A stretch of 64,000 nucleotides of DNA, taken from NCBI GenBank assembly GCA_020636375.1, contig JACJXZ010000003.1:496001-560000 (forward strand), given 5' to 3'. Source of the stretch: Lewinellaceae bacterium (GTDB taxonomy: Bacteria > Bacteroidota > Bacteroidia > Chitinophagales > Saprospiraceae). The notes under the pieces are model-generated. The model was not told the DNA's origin, did not search any database, and was given only the letters and a program-made list of their open reading frames with translations. Below, piece after piece: positions 45,301 through 53,263 of the stretch; within the stretch, counting starts at the first letter, position 1; each line of letters starts with the position of its first letter. The position numbers were made by a program, and so were the translations under genes.

Positions 45301-46530
45301 AAAGCCCATCCTAAACGCGTCAATTGTGTGGCTTTCGCAGAAGATGGAAACTATTTCTTTACCGCTTCCAACGACTATCAGATCAAACTTTGGTCAACCA
45401 GGGGGGACTTACTGAAATCCTATAAAGGATACGGCGATTTTGTTAACAGTTTGGCGATAGATCAGCAGGGGAATAGCTTTGTCAGTGGAGGCCAGGATGG
45501 CATGGTAAAATTGTGGAAACAAGAATCAAAAGTCAGTCATAGCCTTAAGCTCGAAAATTTTAGCGTGTCCTCATTATGCTATGCTCCACAGGGGAAATCT
45601 ATAGCAATAGGCGCTGGGAGGAGTGATGTATACCAGGGAAATTGGAAAATAAGAACTGGTCATGACACAACTTTTCCCATCCTGGACTGGAACCCTAAGG
45701 ACAATCACCTTGATACGCTCGGCCTGTTTGAAACAGATGTAACCGCAATTGCTGTTTCACCTGACGGCCAATACTATATGGCAGGAGGATGGGACGGCAG
45801 GGTTTCGCTTTGGCCTTCCGGGGGAAAAGAACTTAGGCTGCCGGAAGAAAAAGACAGCACGGTTTGGGCTGTTGAATTCATGCCTGATGGCTCCGGCATG
45901 ATTGCAGCCAAAGATGGGATGGAATGGGAAAACACCATGGGGCTCATTTTCTTTTGGGATTTAAAAGGGCAGCCCCTGGACACCTTTACTTTTCCCACTT
46001 ATTGGGTTAATGATGTTGCCCTTTCCCCACAAAAAGGCGAAAAGCTATTACTCATGGCCTGTACGGATGGGCCGAATGGAGCGGTTTATCTTTATAACCT
46101 GATAACAGAAGAAGTGAAAACATTGGAACTAAAAGGCAGGATCGCACGCTCCGTAGCTTTTTCGCGGGATGGGCAATATTTTGCCTTCGGGGAGAGTGGT
46201 AGAAATGCCCAAATTTATGTTTACGATACCCAAACACTGGAATCCCTCAAATTTGAACCCGAAGCCCGGTTTCCTACAGACAATAGGACAGGAGGTCGGG
46301 CAGTCACCGATATCGCCTTCTCTCCCGATGGCCGCTACGTTCTTGCCGGAGCGGAGGGAGGTTTGGTGAAAATGTTTGACATCGAATTGAAGGGGCAGGA
46401 AATCCTGAGTATCGAGGATGCTGAAGGACATGATGTGACTAGCCTTGATTTTTCTCCGGAAGGAACCTTCATGGTAATTGGCAGCAGGAACGGCAAAGCT
46501 CGGATATACCCAAACCTTTCAAATAAGTAA
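42325..46530 (+). CDS. CHAT protease-like-STAND NTPase-WD40 protein
   Basis: A 1401-residue protein with three functional parts. Residues 1-210 form a CHAT domain with His78 (FHYGGHAG) and Cys119 (FLNGCHSARQ), the expected dyad. Residues about 270-660 are a STAND-type NTPase: Walker A G296-QSGVGKS-S303 and Walker B IIVLDQVEEVF, then helical winged-helix-like regions. A basic stretch is followed by a transmembrane helix (about 700-720, VLGVLLITAFAIVASLFWW). Residues 790-1400 hold about 14 WD40 repeats (FSPDGxxxxTGGxDGxVxLW type), enough for two seven-bladed propellers. In STAND proteins propellers sense a ligand and release the NTPase to oligomerise, switching on the effector; here the effector would be the CHAT protease. 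The GC content falls sharply after about base 44400, at the NTPase/propeller border. Confidence 0.9.
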   Translation: MNKPAILLAFANEREEGQRYLRNLPLEMTLLRSALEKAEDRGLCELVILPNTTLDNLIDTFQREKYRNRIAIFHYGGHAGSYELLLEQADGKTQLAHGQGLVPFLAGQKSLQLVFLNGCHSARQAEDLINNGVPAVVGTVGAVDDRIASELASAFYKAMGEGMPLEQAWQEAAYRMKAGEGAGELSGYYQKQITSESNRDMIFDLSKQAEQFPWEIHYRPGAEAIRDWNLPDAANDPYFGLPGIPARYGFPEEPYRFLERYAIEDARIFFGRGSYIRDLYHRIHSPMAAPAILLYGQSGVGKSSLLEAGLFPRLEEGYDIRMFRRQPETGLLGHLAQALEIKEEKPGAAQLLKQWKHLEAQSEKTGLIIVLDQVEEVFTRPAEGQPEELNDFLQTASAIFARPDERPIGKLVLSYRKEYDPEIEKACRIAALPKEKVFLERLDRKGILEIAGGLSSNPQLQNKYRLEIEKELPALIADDLLEDRNSPIAPVLQIILTKLWQQQEGQDKRSFRTDDYQKLKKEGILLDDFFQQQMAQIRAWEEQIQQKVESSGLALDVLHYHTTPLGTAESRDLETLRTHYLHQSDVLQQLLQQLQSLYLLAGLGPERTALAHDTLVPIVQREIRDSDKPGQRALRILSSKIADYDISPERTYIDEEDLALVEEGAGGMRMWTGKEKELVKKSRERRAKLVAERKRNRQLKVLGVLLITAFAIVASLFWWQSSRQSKVNELVGEARRMERTDATKAFDIIQTALKILPDDRNALQARHDIYSYNEFYSWEALAKPGESLAPNAPINAVDLSPDGQWIVAAVGNQAILWSETGQKILSFDHQGPVNDVHFSPDGRAVLTASDDETVKTWDLEGKAETLFQGHNSRLKRAVFSADGQRVLTGGQNGTVFLWGRNGDKLHSWKPHTDSITTLAFTSDGNHFITGGSDSLLSHWQWNGEKLERLHSFSYPERPLSVDFDPINSHLLVGFRDGAILLWSLDGQLIKEIKAHPKRVNCVAFAEDGNYFFTASNDYQIKLWSTRGDLLKSYKGYGDFVNSLAIDQQGNSFVSGGQDGMVKLWKQESKVSHSLKLENFSVSSLCYAPQGKSIAIGAGRSDVYQGNWKIRTGHDTTFPILDWNPKDNHLDTLGLFETDVTAIAVSPDGQYYMAGGWDGRVSLWPSGGKELRLPEEKDSTVWAVEFMPDGSGMIAAKDGMEWENTMGLIFFWDLKGQPLDTFTFPTYWVNDVALSPQKGEKLLLMACTDGPNGAVYLYNLITEEVKTLELKGRIARSVAFSRDGQYFAFGESGRNAQIYVYDTQTLESLKFEPEARFPTDNRTGGRAVTDIAFSPDGRYVLAGAEGGLVKMFDIELKGQEILSIEDAEGHDVTSLDFSPEGTFMVIGSRNGKARIYPNLSNK

Positions 46531-46606
46531 CAAAAATATTTCATCATCAAGTGGTTCTCAAAAATACCGTTCTCCCTTTTTTGATGGCTACTAAAAATCA
46601 GAAAAA

Positions 46607-47647
46607 ATGCCAGACGTATTCACCGTTATGCGATTTGTCAATGTAACCAGCCGGCTCTTTCCCTCCTTGAGCAGAGGCAATCGTGTCAGCAATGTAAATC
46701 AAATGAATTTTCAAGATGGAAGCAAAGCCTGGCTCAGTGAGTCGCCTGGTATGAGAAGAATACGCGTTAGCGGAGCAAACGGAAACCAGGAACGAAGCCC
46801 CTTCCAGCCCGGTGGGAAAGGAGGGGAAATTGACCCTCGTACGGCAAGTGACGACCTGGAAGGAAAAAGTTTCCTCTTCCTCGGTAAAAAAGGTACCCTG
46901 AAATTCCTGAAATCGGAAGCTGCTGCCTTTCAAAGTATGGATTTCAAGCTTCTGCTAACCTTCGTCCGGACTGAGGTAAGGAATGGAGATACCGTTGAGG
47001 TCACCGCTGAGGCCAGTGTTGATTTCAAAAACAATACCGAGTTGTTGCCCGGATCAGAAGACCGTAAAAAATTCCTGGTGAAAGATGTAGAAAACTGCCT
47101 GCTGATCTTTGACAAAGACAAGATCTTCGCCGACGGAAATAAGCCTGATGATGTTCGTTCAATGAAATTGCAAATAGGGAATGAAACCATAGATTTCGAT
47201 GTCCAATTCCTGGATGGCGACATTGAAAAAAAGCTGAAAGGCGACCTGACAGAAGTCTTCGCGGATTTCCTGCAAATCCTGGAGGGGGTTGTGGCAGATA
47301 CCCGCTGGTTTATTGAAGAAGATTTCCGGGAAGAAAACGGCCTGTTTGGCGAATTTGAAGAAGATAACCTAATGCACTGGATCAAAGAAAATATGGGATA
47401 TGCTGATCTTGGCGTATTGCCAGATGAACTCAAAGCTCAGGAATTACCTAAACACCGGGTAAAACAAGCCACAAGCCTTCGGGTTGAGCCCGAAGGAGGG
47501 AAAGTCATCCTTAGGTTTAACGACGATGGACAGGATATAGTAGACCTTGTGGCACATGAACCCAATCCCCAAAAACCAGGTTGGTCGCAGGTGGGATTTG
47601 GCAGTAAATTCGGTTGGGTTTTAACCCAGCACCTCGAGGCCGTTTAG
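46607..47647 (+). CDS. protein of unknown function in CHAT/caspase cluster, SH3b-like C-terminus
   Basis: A 346-residue protein without recognised family. No signal peptide or membrane helix. The N-terminal 90 residues are basic and Gly/Ser-rich; residues 90-200 are beta-rich (LEGKSFLFLGKKGTLKFLKSE, DFKLLLTFVRTEVRNGDTVEV); 220-280 are acidic and helical. The last 65 residues, with KQATSLRVEPEGGKVILRF and GWSQVGFGSKFGWVLTQHLE, resemble a bacterial SH3b domain (NVR...GWV pattern), which could bind peptide or glycan. It is set between the two giant genes with gaps of 76 and 30 bases, shares their lower GC, and so probably works with them as target, regulator or adaptor. Confidence 0.72.
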   Translation: MPDVFTVMRFVNVTSRLFPSLSRGNRVSNVNQMNFQDGSKAWLSESPGMRRIRVSGANGNQERSPFQPGGKGGEIDPRTASDDLEGKSFLFLGKKGTLKFLKSEAAAFQSMDFKLLLTFVRTEVRNGDTVEVTAEASVDFKNNTELLPGSEDRKKFLVKDVENCLLIFDKDKIFADGNKPDDVRSMKLQIGNETIDFDVQFLDGDIEKKLKGDLTEVFADFLQILEGVVADTRWFIEEDFREENGLFGEFEEDNLMHWIKENMGYADLGVLPDELKAQELPKHRVKQATSLRVEPEGGKVILRFNDDGQDIVDLVAHEPNPQKPGWSQVGFGSKFGWVLTQHLEAV

Positions 47648-47677
47648 TATCAAAAGCTATTTTTAAAAAACGGTTTT

Positions 47678-50600
47678 ATGCCTAAGATTCAGGACCTTAT
47701 CATTCTGCCGCAAGGAGGACACGGCAATTACCCGGTGATTGCCGCTGCCATCCTCCCGGCTACAACAGAGCACCCGCCTATTCTAGCTTCCTTAGATGTA
47801 AATGCCAGGTTGGTGCTATGGGATATCACCTCCGGCATACAACGTGCTGATATCTCTTTACTCCGATGGGATGCCTATATGGGTCCGGAACAACAGGTGG
47901 GTATTTCCCGTTTTAAAAGCCATCAGCTTCCTCCTGTGCAAATACATCCCATCCGCTTAGAGGCTTTTAATCGCCAACTCTTTGCTTATGGGCATAATGC
48001 TGTTTTTCAGTTTGACCTCTCGCAATTGCCCCGGGGAAATTCCTTTTTTCCAAAACAGGTCAGTTTTTTTGGCAAGCCGGAGGAAACCGCGATAGATTTT
48101 CGGGATTTCGGGTGGAAATTACAAGAAGAAGAAGCGGAGAAGACCGGTCAATTCATATTCGATTACGATTGCCGGAATGGCACGTTGAGCGCTCAAAAAG
48201 AGTACTACCTCTGCACAAATCTTGGTGGCCCCAGCCCCTGTTTGTTCTTATTTAATATTAGTGACGGGACATACAGGTACTTTCTGGAAAGCGGCCTTAA
48301 TTGCCCGATCCGGCAGTTAAAGGCTTTTGCGTTCAACGAATTGACGAATCAACTGGCTATCTTATATCAGGAGGATAGCAGCAAAGGGAAAGCGGCCTTT
48401 TTTAATATCAAAGGGGAAACCATAAAAAAGCTGGAAGGCCCTATCGACATAGAGGCCCCTTATTGCCTGAGCCCGCAAGCAGACTTTGTGCTTTGGGCCC
48501 ACAATAAGAGCATGGCGCCCAAATGGGACTGGCATATTTGCCAAAGCGGTCCGGGTATCGATACGGTACTTCAAAAAGTCAGGATTGAGGGGCCTTTGCT
48601 TCAGATGGACTTTCAATCCCTGGACCCCACGCCAGGCGCCCCATCAGGCTATGTCATGCTCGTAGGTATCGAGCAGGCAGGAATCTATCAACACGATACT
48701 GGAGCAGAGGTATTCCGGTTCTTTCAACCGGGTTCTGCCCCTGTTGCTGCTTCCAAACCGGGAAAAGGAAAGGAGAAAAAATTCAAATCCCTTTCCATAA
48801 GCGCCGATGGGCTTTTTTTAGCTACTGTTCCCGGACATCTGAAAGAAAATACCATCGTTCCCGCCAGTAGCTTTGTTTATTTTGGTGACCTGAAACAGAA
48901 GATACTAAGGCAAAAGTTTAACCAACCCCGCCCAAAGATCAAGAAGCTTGAACTTTCAGAAGAGACCGAGTTCCAACAGAAAGGGAGTGAACCGGTTTCC
49001 AGCGAATACCTGAACATTTTTTTCGATAACGGAAGTATTTCCAGGCTTCAGATGGGAGAGCAATTCAACCTGGAGTATAAATACAGTTTGAGGAAATACT
49101 GCACGAAGGCTTTCCCTGCCGCAACCAGCCCATCAAACGATGTTGTGGCCGTTTGGAAGGAAATGCCTGAAGTGCCGGATGAAAGCCGCTCTAACGAAAT
49201 AAAACTGATTAATGGAATAGCTGTTACCGCCCATCGCATAGACGCAAATAACTTCACGGTAGATAATGCAGCCTTTTCGCCGGATGGCCGCTATCTCGCC
49301 GTTTCTGAGCAAGGCCCACGCATTCAAATACTGGACTTTGAGAACGGATTAAAGAAGGAAAAAGAGCTGGTTTTGCCCGACTTCAAATGGAAGGATACCG
49401 TTCCAAAAACCTGCGTCCGGCAAATGGTTTTCCACCCCTCGGAAAAAAAGCTGGCGGTACTGGTGGAATTGTTGCCCGCTCTTGCTTTTCCCGTCGTACT
49501 TTATGACTGGCTGGCAGTTAAAGGCCCGGCGGACGCAAAGGTGATCAACAATGTATCTCTTCAAAACCGCCCTTTTAATATCGCCTTTAGTGAAGGAGGA
49601 GGGTTCTTTATTCTACGAGGAGAAGAAAAATCGAGGATTTGGAAAGTTCCTTCTTTTGAAGAGTGGCTAGCCAATCCGGTTGAGTTAGAAAAGATCAACG
49701 AATGCAAAGCTACCGGCAAGGAGGGGAAAGCCCTTAAACTGGAATCGCTTACCGGAAGCCTGATCGATCAGCATTTTGGCACTTCTGTTTCCAGCCCCCA
49801 GATCATTCGCGAGGATAGCTTGATCTTGCTTGAATCCAAAGGAGAAAAAGAAAGGAGGATTGAAATCTGGAATCTTGAAACCTTTCAGGAACAGCTAACA
49901 ACCAATACGCTTGCCGGGGAGGGGCCAGCCTTTGTTGTGGACACCCTCCATATTCCTTATTCTTCCTTTCTGGTAATGAAAAACAAACCCATCCTCATTT
50001 TCTTCCATGTCAACGGCGACTGGATCAAATGGTATGATTGGGAGAAAAAGCAACTGATCGCTACCATCATCCCCTACGGCAAAAAGGAGTTCATTCTTTT
50101 CAACCAGGATAACCGGTATTTCTGTGGCCGTGAAGGTTATGGCCTGGCGGCCTTACAACTGGACGAAGAGATATTTCCGATGGAGCAGTTCGACCTCATG
50201 ATCAACCGCCCCGACAAAGTACTTCAATCGGTTGGCCTTTCTTCTCTGCCCATACAAGAGGAGTATTTACTTGCTGTTGAAAAACGGATGCAGAAAATCC
50301 TGGAGGAGCGGATGAAAGATACGCTCTTTGATTTGCTACCTGAGCTGCCCGATGGCACCTTGGACCCGATGATGATCGAATTCTTTAAGATTTATAAAGA
50401 AAATGTACTCAATGATGAATTTTATTTGCCGAAAATAGAAGTGAGCGATGACCCCATTGTTAAAAAAGAAAACGAGTTGCCCTGGTTTAAAGCCACCGTC
50501 AAAACCTCTAAGCCAGAAGAAAAACTCGTGCGGCTCAACGTCTTTGTAAATGATGTCCCCCTCTATGGCAAAGGAGGGGTACCATTGCTCTGGAGCAAAT

Positions 50601-51889
50601 TGGCCCATTACATGGAGAAAGCCGAATTATCCCTGGACCGTTGTGGCAATCATCTGAAGGTAAGCCTTCAGGAAAAAGATGGTATAATCACTTATGATTT
50701 CACTATTTACCTCGACCTTTCTAATGGTAAAAATAAAATTCAAATAGCCGTTTTGAATACAGATGGCATTGAAGCGTTTAAAACCATTTATGTAAATCAT
50801 AGCACCACCCGAAAGCCGAACTTGTATTTGATCGGTATTGCCCTTAGTGACCATGAAAATTACAGGGACCTGGAAAAGCCGGAAGAAGACCTGATAAAAC
50901 TGGCCTCCACACTCCTCAAAAGGAAAAAGGAAAATGATCCGGATTTTGAAAAGCTCATCATCCGGACCATGCCTGCGCTGGACATAATGGCCGGGCTAAA
51001 GGACGAACCAGAACTACTGGCATTTGCGAATAATAGCCCAGAAATTGAACTGCCAAAATTGCCCGAAAAGGGACAGGATAGGGTTAAGCCTACCCTGGAG
51101 AATATTCGGGCATTTCTGGCCCAACAGAAAGAATTCCTCAACAAAGGGCAGGTGGATGACCGGCTCCTCTTTCTTTACTCCGGCCATGGCCTCCGGGGCA
51201 ACCAGTTGCAACTGATGCTCAGTACCTACGATATGGACACCAGTAAACTCCATGAAACTGCCCTTCCGTATGAAGAGTTGGAAACCTTTCTTGATGCCAT
51301 CCCCCCCCGAAATAAACTGTTTATCGTCGATGCATGTAATTCCGGTGAACTCGATACCCAAGGACAACGAGAAGGAGAAGACAACGAAAGCCGCAGGCAA
51401 GCCCAGAAAATATTTAACCTCATGCGCAATACCTTCATCGACTTGCGGCGAGGAACCGGGGCAACCATCATATCAGCTTCACAGAGCTTGCAGGAAGCCT
51501 TTGACACGATCTTAGTAGGCCACTTTTTAACGGCCCTCGAAAAAGGTACCACTAAAATATCCGAACTGGCCGACTTCCTTATCAGGGAAGTCCCCGAATC
51601 TAAACTAACGGAGATTCTTGGGCAGGACCTCAAAGGGGAAGAACACGAAGACTTGAGAAACCAAATGCAGTACGCTATTCTAAGCTTGATGGAGAAAGAC
51701 CTGCCTCGGAAGTTTTTCCGGAAGGAGTTGGAGGAACTAATTAATAATAAATTCGCTCAAAGCCTGCCAGAAGCGTTTAAACCCCTTCATATCAAGCTCA
51801 AGCACAAGCTCATCAATCCCATTATGGATGAAGTGCAAAAACCGTCCCTTCGTGCCAAAAACATTTATAACGACTGGAGGATCTGGTAG
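47678..51889 (+). CDS. beta-propeller-caspase (peptidase C14) protein
   Basis: A 1403-residue protein. Residues 1-900 are beta-rich and include diverged WD40-like blades (ILASLDVNARLVLWDITSG, FSPDGRYLAVSEQGPRIQILD). A beta-sandwich domain at about 930-1045 (LVRLNVFVNDVPLYGKGG, FTIYLDLSNGKNKIQIAVLN) precedes the caspase domain, as in many bacterial caspase-like proteins. The caspase domain (about 1048-1330) begins KPNLYLIGIALSDHENYRDL and contains the catalytic dyad His1170 (LFLYSGHGLRG) and Cys1220 (LFIVDACNSGEL). A helical region to the C-terminus follows. No signal peptide, so probably cytoplasmic. Bacterial orthocaspases usually cut after Arg or Lys. It lies 30 bases after the 346-residue gene. 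The partner CHAT protein could be its activator or substrate. Confidence 0.9.
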   Translation: MPKIQDLIILPQGGHGNYPVIAAAILPATTEHPPILASLDVNARLVLWDITSGIQRADISLLRWDAYMGPEQQVGISRFKSHQLPPVQIHPIRLEAFNRQLFAYGHNAVFQFDLSQLPRGNSFFPKQVSFFGKPEETAIDFRDFGWKLQEEEAEKTGQFIFDYDCRNGTLSAQKEYYLCTNLGGPSPCLFLFNISDGTYRYFLESGLNCPIRQLKAFAFNELTNQLAILYQEDSSKGKAAFFNIKGETIKKLEGPIDIEAPYCLSPQADFVLWAHNKSMAPKWDWHICQSGPGIDTVLQKVRIEGPLLQMDFQSLDPTPGAPSGYVMLVGIEQAGIYQHDTGAEVFRFFQPGSAPVAASKPGKGKEKKFKSLSISADGLFLATVPGHLKENTIVPASSFVYFGDLKQKILRQKFNQPRPKIKKLELSEETEFQQKGSEPVSSEYLNIFFDNGSISRLQMGEQFNLEYKYSLRKYCTKAFPAATSPSNDVVAVWKEMPEVPDESRSNEIKLINGIAVTAHRIDANNFTVDNAAFSPDGRYLAVSEQGPRIQILDFENGLKKEKELVLPDFKWKDTVPKTCVRQMVFHPSEKKLAVLVELLPALAFPVVLYDWLAVKGPADAKVINNVSLQNRPFNIAFSEGGGFFILRGEEKSRIWKVPSFEEWLANPVELEKINECKATGKEGKALKLESLTGSLIDQHFGTSVSSPQIIREDSLILLESKGEKERRIEIWNLETFQEQLTTNTLAGEGPAFVVDTLHIPYSSFLVMKNKPILIFFHVNGDWIKWYDWEKKQLIATIIPYGKKEFILFNQDNRYFCGREGYGLAALQLDEEIFPMEQFDLMINRPDKVLQSVGLSSLPIQEEYLLAVEKRMQKILEERMKDTLFDLLPELPDGTLDPMMIEFFKIYKENVLNDEFYLPKIEVSDDPIVKKENELPWFKATVKTSKPEEKLVRLNVFVNDVPLYGKGGVPLLWSKLAHYMEKAELSLDRCGNHLKVSLQEKDGIITYDFTIYLDLSNGKNKIQIAVLNTDGIEAFKTIYVNHSTTRKPNLYLIGIALSDHENYRDLEKPEEDLIKLASTLLKRKKENDPDFEKLIIRTMPALDIMAGLKDEPELLAFANNSPEIELPKLPEKGQDRVKPTLENIRAFLAQQKEFLNKGQVDDRLLFLYSGHGLRGNQLQLMLSTYDMDTSKLHETALPYEELETFLDAIPPRNKLFIVDACNSGELDTQGQREGEDNESRRQAQKIFNLMRNTFIDLRRGTGATIISASQSLQEAFDTILVGHFLTALEKGTTKISELADFLIREVPESKLTEILGQDLKGEEHEDLRNQMQYAILSLMEKDLPRKFFRKELEELINNKFAQSLPEAFKPLHIKLKHKLINPIMDEVQKPSLRAKNIYNDWRIW

Positions 51890-52055
51890 CTAGGAGCCTG
51901 TCGGAGAAGTGGTGATGAGGCGAGAGCGAGCAAATATTGTTTTGAACAAGGCGCGAGGAAGGAACATAGTGGAGCTACGTGACTGACGAGCAACGAAGTT
52001 CAGAACAATATTTGCCGTTCGCAGCCCATCAAGCGCCTCTCCGACAGGCTCCTAG
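51890..52055. mobile_element. foldback element, copy C
   Basis: A 166-bp foldback with perfect 18-bp outer arms (CTAGGAGCCTGTCGGAGA at 51890-51907 and its complement at 52038-52055), inner arms GCAAATATTGTTTTGAAC/GTTCAGAACAATATTTGC, and the shared core at 51948-51995 (AAGGCG...CATAG...GCTACG...GCAACG). It begins right after the caspase gene stop codon and separates it from the membrane-protein gene. Confidence 0.75.
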
Positions 52056-52099
52056 TTAATCAATTGCCCCTTCAAGCTTTAATCTAATCACTTGAACTC

Positions 52100-53263
52100 A
52101 TGGAAACCCTCGAAATCGTCATCGGCATCGTTTTTATCTTCCTGCTGCTCAGCATCCTGGGCACCATTGTCCAGGAATTCATCACCACGGCGGTCTCCTT
52201 CCGCGGACGGGTTTTGCTGGACGGCATCGTGCAGCTGCTCGAAATCGAAGACAAAAAGGATCGGGAAACGGTAAAAAAGGAGATCAGGGCGAGCAAGAGT
52301 TACCGCAAGCTCAGAAGCAAATATTTTTTCAACCTCATTGAATTGCTGCCGTCTTACCTCTCCGCAGAACAGGTGATGACAATCCTGCAGGAGGTGATGC
52401 AGAAAAGGTCTTACGAAAAGGGGGTGGACAGCTGCCGGAATTATCGGTTTGCCTCCAGAGCGGATGCTTACGGAAGCGCCGCAGCCCAGTATGATGCAGA
52501 AGGCAACTCCTCTGCCGCCCTCCCCCAGTTTGCGGAAGCTACTGCTGACAATCCGCTGCATATCGACAATATCAAAAGCAATATCACCGATTATGAATTA
52601 GCAGAAGCCCTGGAAACTCTGTGCAAGAGCTTCCTCAAAGGAGAAGAAGAACAAAGGCGGCTATTCATTGACAAGAAGAAGATCGAAACCCATTTTGACC
52701 AGATGATGGACCGCACGTCCGGATGGTTCAAGCGCCGTGTTCAAGCTTCTTTATTGCTGGTGGGCCTGGCCATCGCCATTGCTTTCAACGCCGATACCCT
52801 TCAAATCTACAGCAACCTGACCGCCAATCCGGACAGCCGGAAGGAAGTGCTGGCTCTGGCCGAAGACTTCATAAATAATTCAAAGATAAATGCCTATGTG
52901 CCACCGGCCGACAGCAGCGCCGCTCCGGTTGCCCAACCGGATACTTTCGGCCTTCGCGAACTTCAGGAGATGCGCGGCCGGGTAAGCTCCCTGATCAAAA
53001 ACGAGATCGAGAGTGTCCGTTCTCCAATGGGGCTGGGCTGGGATACTCCCCCTTCCCAAACACCAGGTGCAGAAAATAGCTTTTCCAGAGACATCGGGTG
53101 GATCCTTTGGAAGATTCCCGGCTGGATCATCACCGCCCTGGCCATCTCCCTGGGCGCACCATTCTGGTTTGACCTGCTCAGCCGCCTGGTCAATATGCGC
53201 AATGCCGGAAGGCGCCCCGGAGGAGCAAAGGCAACCGAACAAGCTAGCCCTACCGCACCGTAA
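52100..53263 (+). CDS. three-helix membrane protein of unknown function, caspase cluster partner
   Basis: A 387-residue membrane protein. Helix 1 is at the N-terminus (about 5-25, IVIGIVFIFLLLSILGTIVQEF), helix 2 at about 214-236 (RRVQASLLLVGLAIAIAF), and helix 3 at about 340-362 (IPGWIITALAISLGAPFWF), running into DLLSRLVNMRNAGRRPGG. The GAPFWFDLL-LVN-R-AG ending recurs in a widespread family of bacterial membrane proteins of unknown role. The region between helices 1 and 2 is helical and charged; the loop between 2 and 3 includes Pro/Ala-rich spacers. It follows the caspase gene beyond the foldback element and could be a pore-forming or membrane-tethering partner. Its last 14 bases overlap the convergent DUF5686 gene. 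Confidence 0.75.
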   Translation: METLEIVIGIVFIFLLLSILGTIVQEFITTAVSFRGRVLLDGIVQLLEIEDKKDRETVKKEIRASKSYRKLRSKYFFNLIELLPSYLSAEQVMTILQEVMQKRSYEKGVDSCRNYRFASRADAYGSAAAQYDAEGNSSAALPQFAEATADNPLHIDNIKSNITDYELAEALETLCKSFLKGEEEQRRLFIDKKKIETHFDQMMDRTSGWFKRRVQASLLLVGLAIAIAFNADTLQIYSNLTANPDSRKEVLALAEDFINNSKINAYVPPADSSAAPVAQPDTFGLRELQEMRGRVSSLIKNEIESVRSPMGLGWDTPPSQTPGAENSFSRDIGWILWKIPGWIITALAISLGAPFWFDLLSRLVNMRNAGRRPGGAKATEQASPTAP

